55,688 nt of DNA, from positions 1 to 55,688 of the forward strand of contig CAKOHT010000011.1 in NCBI GenBank assembly GCA_934085975.1. Reading direction: 5' to 3'. The notes under the pieces were generated by a model. It worked only from the letters and a program-made list of their open reading frames with translations, was not told the DNA's origin and did not search any database. Positions 42,886 to 53,340 of this stretch are shown piece after piece. Every line of letters starts with the position of its first letter. Within the stretch, counting starts at the first letter, position 1. The DNA is from an uncultured Cetobacterium sp. (GTDB lineage Bacteria; Fusobacteriota; Fusobacteriia; Fusobacteriales; Fusobacteriaceae). Both the position numbers and the translations under genes were made by a program.

Positions 42886-44106
42886 TTACCCCCTTTTCAC
42901 ACCGAAGAACTCTGTTCTTTTTATTTTAAATAAATCCACTGTTGTTGTTAACAGAACCTTTGTTATGAAAACCGCTGTAAGCATCGATGCCACAGTTCCA
43001 ATTGTTAAAGTTACTGCAAATCCTTTTACAGTTCCTGTTCCAAACATAAATAGCACTAAAGCTGTTAATAATGTTGTTACATTTGAGTCTATAATCGAAG
43101 CTATTCCCTTACTAAATCCAAGTTTTATAGCACCATTGATTGTATTTCCTAACTTTAACTCATCTTTTATTCTCTCAAAAATTATAACATTGGCATCAAC
43201 TGCCATACCAGCTGATAATATCATACCCGCTATCCCCGGCAGTGTTAATGTTGCATCAATAAAATTTAACATTGCGAACATCACAAGACCAAAGCTTAGT
43301 AGAGCTAAATCTGCTACGAACCCAGGTAATCTATACATAAATAACATAAATATTGCAATTAATCCAACCGCTACCATACCAGCTACTTTACTTTGAGCTA
43401 TTGATTCGTCTCCTAAGGATGCACCAACAATTCTTGTTTCAATTATTTCTGCTTTTACTGGTAGTGCTCCTGCGTTTAAAAGTGTTGCTGTTTTTTTAGC
43501 TTCATCTGGAGTGTAACTTCCAGTTATAACTCCATTTCCACTTGGAATTTCACTATTTATTGAAGGTGCAGTTTGAACTTCTCCATCAAGTGTTATAGCT
43601 AATCTTTTTCCAATATTTTCTCTTGTTATTCTAGCAAATTCTTTTGCTCCCTCTATATTCATCTCAAATTGAATTTGAGGTCTTCCTAAATTATCGTATG
43701 AAACTTCTGCCTTTTTTAGCGCTCCACCTGTCAATAATGTTTCACCCAAAGACCCATCTCCATTCATTATTTTAAATTCCAATAAAGCTGTTTTTCCTAT
43801 CATCTTTACCGCGTCATCTGAATTAGTAATCCCCGGTAATTCTATGATAACTCTATCTATCCCTGCTCTTTGCACAACTGACTCCGCTACTCCAAGACCA
43901 TTTATTCTTCTATCTAAAACTTCTATTAATCTATTCATTGCTTCGTCATCTAACTCCATACCCTCTTCTGGCTTGGCCTGTAAAACCACATAAACTCCAC
44001 CTTTTAAGTCCAGTCCTAGCTTCGTTGGTTTTACTATTGCTAACCACCAAGAACATACTAGGATAACTAGTACAAAAAACAGTTTTGTCATTCCCTTAAA
44101 ATTCAT
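42886..44106 (-). CDS. secD: protein translocase subunit SecD
   Basis: Partner of SecF. 'LGLDLKGGVYVVLQ', 'VVQRAGIDRVIIELPGI', 'VGASLGDESIAQSKVAG' and 'GMAVDANVIIFERIKDELK' are SecD signatures; six helices and a periplasmic P1 region that is shorter than in E. coli (406 residues against about 615), as in many non-proteobacterial forms. ATG 44106 with GGAGG is chosen over GTG 44118, which lies in the ribosome site. Confidence 0.95.
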   Translation of the reverse strand: MNFKGMTKLFFVLVILVCSWWLAIVKPTKLGLDLKGGVYVVLQAKPEEGMELDDEAMNRLIEVLDRRINGLGVAESVVQRAGIDRVIIELPGITNSDDAVKMIGKTALLEFKIMNGDGSLGETLLTGGALKKAEVSYDNLGRPQIQFEMNIEGAKEFARITRENIGKRLAITLDGEVQTAPSINSEIPSGNGVITGSYTPDEAKKTATLLNAGALPVKAEIIETRIVGASLGDESIAQSKVAGMVAVGLIAIFMLFMYRLPGFVADLALLSFGLVMFAMLNFIDATLTLPGIAGMILSAGMAVDANVIIFERIKDELKLGNTINGAIKLGFSKGIASIIDSNVTTLLTALVLFMFGTGTVKGFAVTLTIGTVASMLTAVFITKVLLTTTVDLFKIKRTEFFGVKRG

Positions 44107-44122
44107 GCTATCCTCCACTCAG

Positions 44123-44542
44123 TTATTTTTTCATGTCTAAAAATGTCTGTAATATAATAGCCGCTGCTATCTTATCAACCACTTTTCTTTTTTCTTTAGC
44201 TCCCCTTAAATTTGTTTCATTTAACATTCTATCTGCTGAAACAGTGGAAAGTCTTTCATCTATCTCAAAAAACTCTAATCCTTCAATAGATTTATTTAAT
44301 TTATCCATAAACTCTCTTACTTTTTCTGCCTGACGTTTTTCAGTTCCATCTAAACTTTTAGGTATTCCTATAACTATTGATTTACTGTTTTCTTGTCTAC
44401 ACAATTCAGCAATTCTCTTCACAGCTTTAGTTTTTCTTCTATCTATCACTTCTAGGGGAGTGGCAACCATTCCCATCAAGTCTGACTTTGCCACCCCTAT
44501 TCTCACATCTCCCACATCTAAAGAAAGATATCTTTTATACAT
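44123..44542 (-). CDS. ruvX: RuvX/YqgF-family nuclease
   Basis: RNase H-fold nuclease-like protein linked to 16S rRNA 5' maturation and to Holliday junctions in different studies. 'YLSLDVGDVRIGVAKSD' carries the first catalytic Asp, 'IVIGIPKSLDG' the next strand, and 'EIDERLSTVSADRML' plus 'VDKIAAAIILQTFLD' complete the active site. 139 residues, normal. 16 nt after alaS, its usual companion. Confidence 0.93.
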   Translation of the reverse strand: MYKRYLSLDVGDVRIGVAKSDLMGMVATPLEVIDRRKTKAVKRIAELCRQENSKSIVIGIPKSLDGTEKRQAEKVREFMDKLNKSIEGLEFFEIDERLSTVSADRMLNETNLRGAKEKRKVVDKIAAAIILQTFLDMKK

Positions 44543-44558
44543 AACTATCTTCCTCCAT

Positions 44559-47165
44559 TTATAGTGTTTTTACTAAAATCTCCTTTACAGCTGAAAGCGC
44601 TTCCTTAACCTTTGCTCCATTCTTTCCACCGGCCTGTGCAAAATCAGGTCTACCTCCGCCATTTCCTTCAGCTATCTTAGCCGCTTCTCTCACTAAATCT
44701 CCAGCTTTAACTTTTCCGATTAAATCCTTTGTAACTCCAATCGCAAATATAGCTTTTTCATTATTTGATCCCAATACGATAACACAGCTTCCTAACTTAT
44801 CTTTTGCCTTGTCTACAATCTCCCTTAAAGAATCTGCTTCTTTATCTTTAAAATCCTTCACTAAAACTTTAACTCCATTTATCTCTTCAATCTCATCAAA
44901 TAATGAATTTGCTTCAAATGTCGCCACCTTAGTTTTTAGAGCATCAACTTCCTTCGATAACTCTCTCACTTCTTCAACAACTTTCTCTGATCTTTCCTCA
45001 ACTTTTTGTAAGTTAACTTTTAAGTTCTTAGCAACTCTTTTCATGGTATTTTCCATTTCTAAAACCGCTAGGTATGCTCTATAACTAGTTTGAGCCTCTA
45101 TTCTTCTAACTCCCGCTGCAACTCCAGCTTCTGAAACTATTTTAAAAATTCCTATCTTACTGATATTGCTTATGTGAGTTCCTCCGCAAAGCTCCATTGA
45201 ATAATCACCTATTGAAACAACTCTTACTTCATCTCCATACTTATCTCCAAATAAAGCTGTTGCCCCTTTTGATTTTGCGTCATTCATTGACATAATTTCT
45301 GCATTCACTGCTGTAGCCATAAATATTCTTTCATTTACTGCTTTTTCAACTTTTTCAAGTTCTTCAGGTGTTAATGCCTCATAGTGATTGAAGTCAAATC
45401 TTAGCCTCTCTGCACCACAAGATGAACCTGCCTGTTGAACATGAGTTCCCAGTACATCTTTTAAGGCTTGATGCAATAGATGTGTCGCTGTATGATTTTT
45501 TGCAATCTCCTCTCTTCTAACTGGATCCACAGTTAAATTTAACAGCGTTCCTTCGATTAACTCTTCCAACCCACTTTCTATTTCAACTATGTGAGTGTAA
45601 ATCTCTTTTTGTTTTTGAACATCCAATACCTTTGCTACTAAATTCTCTCCCTCTATAATACCTTGATCAGCTTCTTGTCCTCCAGACTCTGCATAGAATG
45701 GCGTTTGATCAAAAATAAGAGCATATTTACCATTCTCTAGCTCTCTAGCACTTAAAAGAGTTGCTGGAGTCATCAAATCACAGTATCCTGTAAACTCTGT
45801 TTTTCCATGTCTATCATAGAACTCCTCTATAAAGTTATCTTGCCCTTTTTCCATGATAACAGTTCTTGCTGATCTAGCCTTCTCTCTTTGTTCTTCCATC
45901 TTTTCCAAGAATTCATCTTTTGAAACCTCAATTCCATTTTCTTCACAGATTTCTTCTGTCAGTTCATAAGGGAATCCATAAGTATCATAAAGTTTGAACG
46001 TCACATCTCCCGATAGTTTTGTTCCACCTTTTAACTTTACTCCCTCTATTTCATTCATAACAAGCTGTATCCCCTGATCCAATGTATTAGAGAATTTTTC
46101 CTCTTCAATCTTCACAACTTTTTTGATATGCTTTAGATTCTTTCTTAACTCAGGATATGCTCCATCCATTATATCTACGACTTTGTCCACCATCTCATAC
46201 ATAAATAACTCTTTTCTTCCAAGAAGTCTTCCATGTCTTACCGCTCTTCTTAAAATTCTTCTCAAAATATAACCTCTTCCTTCGTTAGATGGTATAACCC
46301 CATCATTAACTAGAAAGGTAACCGCCCTTGCATGATCTGTTATCACTTTTAATGAAAAGTCTACTTCAGGTTCTACTCCATATTTTGTATTTGTAAGCCT
46401 GCTAGCTTCTTCAACTATAGGAAATAACAAATCTGTTTCAAAGTTATTTGACTTACCTTGCACCATTGCTGCCACTCTTTCAAGTCCAGCTCCTGTATCT
46501 ATATTTTTCTTTGGAAGCGGTTGTAACGATCCATCCTCCATTCTATTCCACTCAGTGAAAACTAAATTCCAAATTTCAATAAATCTATTATCTGTTCCCT
46601 CATCCCCTAATTTAGAATTTTCATCTCCTCCGTAAGCTGGTCCTAAATCGACGTGGATTTCTGAACATGGTCCACACGAACCTGTTGGTCCCGCTGCCCA
46701 CCAGTTTTCAGATTCTCCCATTCTTACGATTCTTTCCTTTGGGAAATTACATTTTTCAATCCAAATTTTTTCCGCTTCATCATCCGTTGTAAACACTGAA
46801 ACCCATAATTTATCTTTATCTAATTTCAAAACTTCTGTTATAAATTCCCATGACCAAACTATCGCTTCCTCTCTGAAATAATCCCCAAAAGAGAAATTTC
46901 CCAACATCTCAAAAAAAGTATGATGTCTTGCAGTTCTTCCAACATTTTCTAAGTCATTGGTTCTAATACACTTTTGATAAGTTGTTACTCTTGGTGTTGG
47001 AGCTTCCTTCTGTCCTAAAAAATATGGCTTAAAAGGAACCATTCCAGCAACTGTTAATAAAAGAGTAGGATCATCTGGGATAAGTGATGCACTCTCAAAG
47101 TGCTTATGATTTTTCTTTTCGAAAAATTCTATAAATTTGCTTCTAATTTCGTTACCTGTTAACAT
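44559..47165 (-). CDS. alaS: alanyl-tRNA synthetase
   Basis: Charges tRNA-Ala. The class II core (1-450: 'IRSKFIEFFEKKNHKHFESASLIPDDPTLLLTVAGMVPFK', 'TGSCGPCSEIHVD', 'NEGRGYILRRILRRAVRHGR') is followed by the editing domain with 'HTATHLLHQALK' and 'MELCGGTHISN' (zinc ligands) and the C-terminal oligomerisation/DHHA1 domain with 'GGGRPDFAQAGGK'. 868 residues. The 35 nt in front of it are too short for a T-box, so no tRNA sensing is expected. Confidence 0.97.
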   Translation of the reverse strand: MLTGNEIRSKFIEFFEKKNHKHFESASLIPDDPTLLLTVAGMVPFKPYFLGQKEAPTPRVTTYQKCIRTNDLENVGRTARHHTFFEMLGNFSFGDYFREEAIVWSWEFITEVLKLDKDKLWVSVFTTDDEAEKIWIEKCNFPKERIVRMGESENWWAAGPTGSCGPCSEIHVDLGPAYGGDENSKLGDEGTDNRFIEIWNLVFTEWNRMEDGSLQPLPKKNIDTGAGLERVAAMVQGKSNNFETDLLFPIVEEASRLTNTKYGVEPEVDFSLKVITDHARAVTFLVNDGVIPSNEGRGYILRRILRRAVRHGRLLGRKELFMYEMVDKVVDIMDGAYPELRKNLKHIKKVVKIEEEKFSNTLDQGIQLVMNEIEGVKLKGGTKLSGDVTFKLYDTYGFPYELTEEICEENGIEVSKDEFLEKMEEQREKARSARTVIMEKGQDNFIEEFYDRHGKTEFTGYCDLMTPATLLSARELENGKYALIFDQTPFYAESGGQEADQGIIEGENLVAKVLDVQKQKEIYTHIVEIESGLEELIEGTLLNLTVDPVRREEIAKNHTATHLLHQALKDVLGTHVQQAGSSCGAERLRFDFNHYEALTPEELEKVEKAVNERIFMATAVNAEIMSMNDAKSKGATALFGDKYGDEVRVVSIGDYSMELCGGTHISNISKIGIFKIVSEAGVAAGVRRIEAQTSYRAYLAVLEMENTMKRVAKNLKVNLQKVEERSEKVVEEVRELSKEVDALKTKVATFEANSLFDEIEEINGVKVLVKDFKDKEADSLREIVDKAKDKLGSCVIVLGSNNEKAIFAIGVTKDLIGKVKAGDLVREAAKIAEGNGGGRPDFAQAGGKNGAKVKEALSAVKEILVKTL

Positions 47166-47200
47166 ATTCTTGTTTCCTCCACTGTATTTCTAAAATTTAT

Positions 47201-47926
47201 TTAATCTAATTTAAAGTTTTCTCCTAAATATACTTTCTTTGCCATTGGATTAGAAGCTATCTCTTCTGGAGTTCCACTTATTAACACTTTTCCATTAGCC
47301 ATTATATAAGCTTTTTCAGTTATAGATAGTGTTTCTCTTACCGAATGATCTGTAATCAATATTCCTAGTCCTCTTTGTTTTAAGTACTTAATAATTTGCT
47401 GTATATCCTCTACCGCTATCGGATCAACTCCTGCAAATGGTTCATCTAATAGTATAAAGTCCGGATCATTAGCTATTGTTCTAGCGATTTCAACTCTTCT
47501 TCTCTCTCCTCCAGAAAGAGAATATCCCATTGATTTTGCTACATGAGTTAATTTGAACTCTTCCAACAGCCCTCGCATTTTTTTTATCTGCTCATCCTTT
47601 GGCAATCCTTTCATCTCTAATATAGCCAGTATATTGTCTTCGACAGAAAGATTTCTAAATATTGATGGTTCCTGTGCAAGATATCCAATTCCCATATCTG
47701 CTCTTTTATACATTGGATACTCTGTTATATCTATTTCATTGATAAAAACTTGACCCTTTTCAGGTTTAACTATTCCAGTTATCATGTAAAATGTTGTAGT
47801 TTTTCCCGCTCCATTAGGTCCTAAAAGTCCTACAATCTCGCCTTTTTTTACCTCTAAGCTAACATTCTTAACTACCTGTCTTTTTTTATAACTTTTACAT
47901 AATCCTTGAGCGATTATACTTCTCAT
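47201..47926 (-). CDS. lptB: LPS export ABC transporter ATPase LptB
   Basis: Cytoplasmic ATPase that drives LptFG. Walker A 'GPNGAGKTT' (36-44), ABC signature LSGGE (137-141), Walker B 'FILLDEPFAGVDP' (157-169) and 'ITDHSV' switch histidine are intact; the 'LAQEPSIFRNLSVEDN' segment is typical of LptB. 241 residues. It directly follows the LptC/LptA-like gene, which supports the assignment. Confidence 0.95.
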   Translation of the reverse strand: MRSIIAQGLCKSYKKRQVVKNVSLEVKKGEIVGLLGPNGAGKTTTFYMITGIVKPEKGQVFINEIDITEYPMYKRADMGIGYLAQEPSIFRNLSVEDNILAILEMKGLPKDEQIKKMRGLLEEFKLTHVAKSMGYSLSGGERRRVEIARTIANDPDFILLDEPFAGVDPIAVEDIQQIIKYLKQRGLGILITDHSVRETLSITEKAYIMANGKVLISGTPEEIASNPMAKKVYLGENFKLD

Positions 47927-47935
47927 AGATTCTCC

Positions 47936-50692
47936 TTATTTTTTCAATATTTTGTTATACCCCGATTTTACTTGATTTGCACTTGTTATACTTTTTTTCT
48001 CATTTACTTTATAATCTACAAAAACGTTTCCTCTAGCCTTTACTTTATTAGTTTTTGTATTGTAATCTGCTTCATCAGATTTTATTACAGATTCACCGTC
48101 GTCAACAACAACATCCCCTCTTAATTCAACTATATTATCTTTATTTTTTATCTTTGCTTTTGTTGATGTTGCATTTAATACTTTATCTTTATCTTTTCTC
48201 ACAATTACAACTTTTCCCACTAAATCAATAATCTCTGTATTCAAATCTCCCGTCATCATATTTGAAGTAACTGTAGTCACTATTCCATCTTTATCTTTCA
48301 GCACCGCTTTAGTATTATCTTTTCCAAATATTAATTTTTTCTCTGGTTGAATCTCCAAATAATCTGAGTAAAGAGTTGTTCCCTCTTTTTGAACCACGGC
48401 ATTTTTTCTGGCTTCAACTCTCTGAACTTGATTTTTTCCTTGAGCATCTTTTTTAAAGTACACTCTTGCAAAATCTCCTTTAAAGTTTACAGGCACTCCA
48501 TCTTGATAAATTTTTCCAGAAACATTTCCAGTAAAATCTAAATTCATGTTATCTAAGGTACCCTCCACTCTATCACCTCTAAACTCCTCATTCAACTTTG
48601 ATTTTATCTGTATATTTTTACCTGTTAAATGACTAGTTTTTTTATCTAAGGCTCCATTATCTCCAACTATATTGTAATCACTATAATCTATTTCAAATCT
48701 TTTTGGAGAAATAGCTACTTCTGTATTTTTATTGTACTCTAATCGGTCTCCTCTTAAAGTTGTCTTCTCATCTTTAATTTCAGCATTTTTTTCCAAAACA
48801 AAATTTCCTTGAGAAGTAAAGTACTTTATTATATCACTTTTTAATGTATTCTTCACATCTTTTCCATTAAATTTTTCACCAGTAAATACTTTTTTATCAG
48901 CTTCATATACTCCATTATACATTTTCCCAGTACTTTTTTTAACATCATCCTCAAATACAATTTCACCCGGAATATATATTTTTTGATCCTTTATTTGATA
49001 GTCTGCAGAGTTTGCATTTACTATAATATCTCCGCTTCGTAAAACCAGCTTATCTTTTAACTTTACAAACTCATTCTCTTTAAACTCACCACTTACTGAA
49101 TTTAATTTAGTTTCACCTTTTCTATCAAAAGCAACCAAATCTTTTTCTACTGACCCTATTCCAGTTTTTTGGTTAAAATTTAAGTTTGTTCCTTCAACAA
49201 TGTTATCGACACTCACATATTTAAAATGACCAAAGGATTTGAATACTTCCGTAGTTAGATTGTATTCCCCTTTTAAACCTTCAAAAGTATCTTTTTCTTT
49301 TTTTCTCTTTAAAATATATTCATTTGGTAAATATACAAAACCTTTCTTTCCCAGATAATCTATCTTTTGACTTTCAAATATATAATTACTATCCTCAAAA
49401 TAAGCGTCTCCATCTATCAAATAGCTGTCTTCCTGTCTATCAAAGTCCACTCTATTTCCAGAAGCATACTGATTTTCTATATTATTTTTTATATCTCCTT
49501 TTATAACATACCCTTTACCAGTAACTTTATTATAAAAAAAGTTTTCTCCTTTACTATTGTATTTATCACTGAAATATGTGTATCCATTCTTTAAATACAA
49601 CTCACCAGTTTCTGTTAAATAGATTAAATTTTTTGTTAAAATCCTATTTTCTGGACTTGTATACTCTGTATTTTTATCGCTAATCAATTCTAGCTCTTTT
49701 GTATCCAGTGCATAAATTGCCATGTCTGTCAAAAGTTTTCCACCGCTTTTGTCAGTCCCTTGAACATTACCTTTTAAAACAAATTTTCTAGTAACTTTAT
49801 TGTAAACTCCATTGTCACCTTTAAAAGAGTAAACTCCATTAGTTCCTGATATCTTTCCATTAAAACTTATATTATCTCCACCATCTGAGGTAATACTTTC
49901 CATACCTATTTTATACCCATCTGCTAATACATACACATTTTTACTTATTTTAAAAGCTTCTGTTTTATCATTTAGCACTAAGTTATCACCATATAACTTA
50001 ATACCATTGTAATCTAGCATAAAAGAATTGGAAGTAGTTAATATATTCGTTTTTACATTATATTTCAAACCTTTAAAATTTCCACTTAATACTCCCGACT
50101 CATTTCCAAAATTTGACCCAGATAGAAATGAATTCCCATCTATATCTACTATCTTATCTTTATCGTTATACTTCGCTTTTTCAGCCGATAAAGTTATATT
50201 CTTGATTCTGAATTTCACATCTCCAGATAAGACTACATTTTCCATCTTGGTATCACTTTTAAAATTTTTACCTGAAACCTCTATTCCTTCGGCTTTATTG
50301 ATTGCTGTAACACCTATTGTAGATTCTATCTCACCATTTTCTTTATTGTATTTTGCCTCTTGAGTTTCAAATTCCCAACCAGTTAAACTTTTTCCTAAAA
50401 TATTGGATTTTAATAATAAATTTTTACCAGCATCTAAAAAGGCATTATCTCCTGTTAATATCATTCCATCAATTACAGCTTTTGCTTTTTCAAAAACCGT
50501 TTCGTTTGTTTTTAAAAAATCTTTCTGTTTATCAGCTTCTATATGATACTCCTCAGTATCATATACGGCTCCAGTAGTTTCTACTATATCTTCTTTTTTT
50601 TCTATCTTCTTCTCATTACCAAAATAATTTAAGTATCCCAAAACTAATACTGCTACTATAATAACTCTATAGGCTATTTTCTTTTTATTCAT
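47936..50692 (-). CDS. giant LptC/LptA (OstA)-like periplasmic bridge protein
   Basis: 918 residues: one N-terminal membrane anchor ('IAYRVIIVAVLVLGYLNYF', 6-24), then a continuous series of short beta-strands with recurring OstA/LptA-type units such as 'LSAEKAKYNDKDKIVDIDG', 'LYGDNLVLNDKTEAFKIS', 'LRGDRLEYNKNTEVAI' and 'IKSDEADYNTKTNKVKARG'. LptC is normally about 190 and LptA about 185 residues; this chain could span the periplasm by itself. The C-terminal part resembles LptA most. Followed 9 nt later by lptB, with lptF/G in the same window, so a role in LPS transport is well supported by context; how many jellyroll units it has is inference. Confidence 0.75.
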   Translation of the reverse strand: MNKKKIAYRVIIVAVLVLGYLNYFGNEKKIEKKEDIVETTGAVYDTEEYHIEADKQKDFLKTNETVFEKAKAVIDGMILTGDNAFLDAGKNLLLKSNILGKSLTGWEFETQEAKYNKENGEIESTIGVTAINKAEGIEVSGKNFKSDTKMENVVLSGDVKFRIKNITLSAEKAKYNDKDKIVDIDGNSFLSGSNFGNESGVLSGNFKGLKYNVKTNILTTSNSFMLDYNGIKLYGDNLVLNDKTEAFKISKNVYVLADGYKIGMESITSDGGDNISFNGKISGTNGVYSFKGDNGVYNKVTRKFVLKGNVQGTDKSGGKLLTDMAIYALDTKELELISDKNTEYTSPENRILTKNLIYLTETGELYLKNGYTYFSDKYNSKGENFFYNKVTGKGYVIKGDIKNNIENQYASGNRVDFDRQEDSYLIDGDAYFEDSNYIFESQKIDYLGKKGFVYLPNEYILKRKKEKDTFEGLKGEYNLTTEVFKSFGHFKYVSVDNIVEGTNLNFNQKTGIGSVEKDLVAFDRKGETKLNSVSGEFKENEFVKLKDKLVLRSGDIIVNANSADYQIKDQKIYIPGEIVFEDDVKKSTGKMYNGVYEADKKVFTGEKFNGKDVKNTLKSDIIKYFTSQGNFVLEKNAEIKDEKTTLRGDRLEYNKNTEVAISPKRFEIDYSDYNIVGDNGALDKKTSHLTGKNIQIKSKLNEEFRGDRVEGTLDNMNLDFTGNVSGKIYQDGVPVNFKGDFARVYFKKDAQGKNQVQRVEARKNAVVQKEGTTLYSDYLEIQPEKKLIFGKDNTKAVLKDKDGIVTTVTSNMMTGDLNTEIIDLVGKVVIVRKDKDKVLNATSTKAKIKNKDNIVELRGDVVVDDGESVIKSDEADYNTKTNKVKARGNVFVDYKVNEKKSITSANQVKSGYNKILKK

Positions 50693-50701
50693 GGCGCCCT
50701 C

Positions 50702-53326
50702 CTAGTTTAAAATACGTTTTAATTCATTTAACTTTAAAAAGGCGTCAAGTGGTGTCATTTTATCCAATTCAGCCTCTCTCAAAAGACGTAATACTATTCT
50801 CTCTTCATTTTCTAATTGTACAATATTTTCTTCTTCTTTTTTCACGGTTTCCTCTTTTGTTTCAGGCTTAAAATCTCCAAATAATATCAGCTGTTCTTTT
50901 TTTACTCTTTTTTCTATTATCATTTTTCTATTTTCTAGAACTTTTAACATCTCTTTTGCTCTATCTAAGATTTCTTTAGGTAGACCTGCTAATCTTGCAA
51001 CCTCTATTCCATAAGATTTATCAGCTCCCCCTTTTACAATCTCTCTTAAAAACAGTATCTCTTTTTCATCCTCTTTAACTTCAATTCTAAAATTTACAGA
51101 TTTATTCAACTTTGATTCAAGTTGAGTCAATTCATGGTAGTGTGTTGCAAAGATTGTCTTTGCTCCAATATTGTCATGAATATATTCTGTTATTGCTGTC
51201 GCAATTGAAATTCCATCAAATGTAGATGTTCCTCTACCTATTTCATCCAAAATAATAAAAGAATTTTTTGTAGAACTATTGACTATATTGGCAACTTCAC
51301 TCATTTCTAACATAAATGTGGACTGTCCAGTAACTAAATCATCACTGGCACCTATTCTTGTAAAAATCTTATCCACAATTCCTATTTTAGCATATTCTGC
51401 TGGAACATAACATCCTATATGAGCCATAATTAGTATCAAAGCCACCTGTTTCATATATGTAGATTTTCCTGACATATTCGGTCCTGTCAAAATTATTAAA
51501 TTTTTATCGTTATTTAGAACTATACTGTTCTTAACAAAATTTTCTCTTCCTACCAGTTGCTCAACAATTGGATGTCTTCCACCTATTATTTCTATATCTC
51601 CCTCTGTTGTTATCTCTGGCTTAACATAGCTATTTTTTGTCGCCACATAAGCAAAATTTGTTATAACATCCAAATATGCTAATTTATATGCCAACTCATG
51701 AAGTTCATTCCTATAACTTTTTACTTTTTCAGAAATCTCTTTAAAAATATGATATTCTAAACTTTCTATCTTATCCTTGGCATTTAGAACTTTCTCTTCA
51801 TAAATCTTTAAATCTTCAACAATATATCTTTCAGCATTTGCCAATGTTTGCTTTCTTATATAATCTTCAGGAACCAAATGAATGTTAGCTTTAGTCACTT
51901 CTATAAAGTATCCAAAAACTTTGTTATACTTTATCTTTAATCCTTTTATCCCTGTTCTCTCTCTTTCCCTATTTTCAATCTCGAAAATCGTATCTTTGCC
52001 ATTGTTAGAAATATTATGCAATTCATCTAACTCAGTACTATATCCCTCTTTTATTATTCCACCTTCTCTAATAGAAAATGGAACCTCATCTTTTATGCTT
52101 TTTTCTATCAAATTATATATTTCAATTAACTCATCTAAACATATCTCGAAAATCGGATTACCTTTTAGAACCTTGTATATCTCTAAACTATTCAAGATTG
52201 ATTTTTTTAGTGCCACTAAATCTCTCGCATTTTCATTTCCTAAAATTAATTTTCCAATTATTCTTTCAATATCGTATATATCTTTTAGTTTTTCTCTTAT
52301 CTCTTCTCTCAGAAGAACACTCTTATAAAAGAACTCTATATTTTCTTGTCTCTCAAGAATTGTATCTTTTTCAGTTGAAGGATTTTTTAAAAAATGCTTC
52401 AATAATCTACTCCCCATGGAGCTTTTACAACTATCTAAAATCCATTGTAAAGTACCTAATACACCATTTTCTCTATTTGATGCCACAACATCCAAATTTC
52501 TTTGTGTTGTTAGGTTTAACTCCATTATATTCTCACTCCCTGTATAGACTATCTTATCTACAGGTATTTCATTTCCTTTTTGTAATTCTAGAACATACTC
52601 TAAAACCATTGCAGCCGCTTCAGAAGCTGCAATTTTTCCATTTAAACCGAAGCTGTCCAGCGAAATAACTTTAAAATATTTTTTCAAAAAATCTTCACTT
52701 TTTTTCACTTTTAGATAGGAACTAATATTTATTTTATTCAATTGAGCAAATTGCTTTAACTCTTTTTCTAGCTCTTCATAGGAGTTCTCATCTATCAAAA
52801 CTTCTCTTGGAGATATTTTATTTATCTCCCCTAATATTCTATACACATAATCTTCTGTTTTCTTTTTCTCACTAGCTATAAATTCACCAGTTGTTATATC
52901 AATATATGTTAAACCTATTGTTTCCTTTTTTACAACAATTCCCATTAAGTAATTATTACTTTTTTCATCTAAATATTCAGTATCTATTATTGTACCTGGA
53001 GTAATAACTCTTACTACTTCTCTTTTAACAATTCCCTTTGCGCTTTTGGGGTCCTCTACCTGTTCACAAATTGCAACCTTATATCCTTTTGCCACAAGTT
53101 TACCTATATATCCGGCTGAAGAGTGATATGGTACTCCTGCTAACGGTACCTCTATCCCCTTCTCTCTATTCCTACTTGTCAATGTTAGCCCTAACTCTTT
53201 TGAGGCTATAACTGCATCTTCAAAAAACATCTCATAAAAATCTCCTAACCTAAAAAATAAGATGTTATCTTTATTTTCTTTTTTTATCTCTTTATATTGG
53301 CTCATTAATGGTGTATCTACTGACAA
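50702..53326 (-). CDS. mutS: DNA mismatch repair protein MutS
   Basis: Binds mismatches and starts repair. The N-terminal mismatch domain contains 'FFRLGDFYEMFFEDA' (Phe-x-Glu wedge), the ATPase has Walker A 'LTGPNMSGKSTYMKQ' and Walker B 'FIILDEIGRGTSTFDG', and the C-terminus is the MutS helix-turn-helix. 874 residues. TTG start: 'MSVDTPLMSQYKEIK' aligns with the conserved MutS N-terminus, so the later ATG would be too short. Confidence 0.96.
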   Translation of the reverse strand: MSVDTPLMSQYKEIKKENKDNILFFRLGDFYEMFFEDAVIASKELGLTLTSRNREKGIEVPLAGVPYHSSAGYIGKLVAKGYKVAICEQVEDPKSAKGIVKREVVRVITPGTIIDTEYLDEKSNNYLMGIVVKKETIGLTYIDITTGEFIASEKKKTEDYVYRILGEINKISPREVLIDENSYEELEKELKQFAQLNKINISSYLKVKKSEDFLKKYFKVISLDSFGLNGKIAASEAAAMVLEYVLELQKGNEIPVDKIVYTGSENIMELNLTTQRNLDVVASNRENGVLGTLQWILDSCKSSMGSRLLKHFLKNPSTEKDTILERQENIEFFYKSVLLREEIREKLKDIYDIERIIGKLILGNENARDLVALKKSILNSLEIYKVLKGNPIFEICLDELIEIYNLIEKSIKDEVPFSIREGGIIKEGYSTELDELHNISNNGKDTIFEIENRERERTGIKGLKIKYNKVFGYFIEVTKANIHLVPEDYIRKQTLANAERYIVEDLKIYEEKVLNAKDKIESLEYHIFKEISEKVKSYRNELHELAYKLAYLDVITNFAYVATKNSYVKPEITTEGDIEIIGGRHPIVEQLVGRENFVKNSIVLNNDKNLIILTGPNMSGKSTYMKQVALILIMAHIGCYVPAEYAKIGIVDKIFTRIGASDDLVTGQSTFMLEMSEVANIVNSSTKNSFIILDEIGRGTSTFDGISIATAITEYIHDNIGAKTIFATHYHELTQLESKLNKSVNFRIEVKEDEKEILFLREIVKGGADKSYGIEVARLAGLPKEILDRAKEMLKVLENRKMIIEKRVKKEQLILFGDFKPETKEETVKKEEENIVQLENEERIVLRLLREAELDKMTPLDAFLKLNELKRILN

Positions 53327-53340
53327 AAAATCACGTCCCT

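Noticed and set aside
47166..47200. T-box leader for alaS
   Set aside because: Only 35 nt separate lptB and alaS, too short for a T-box, and no T-box core sequence is seen.
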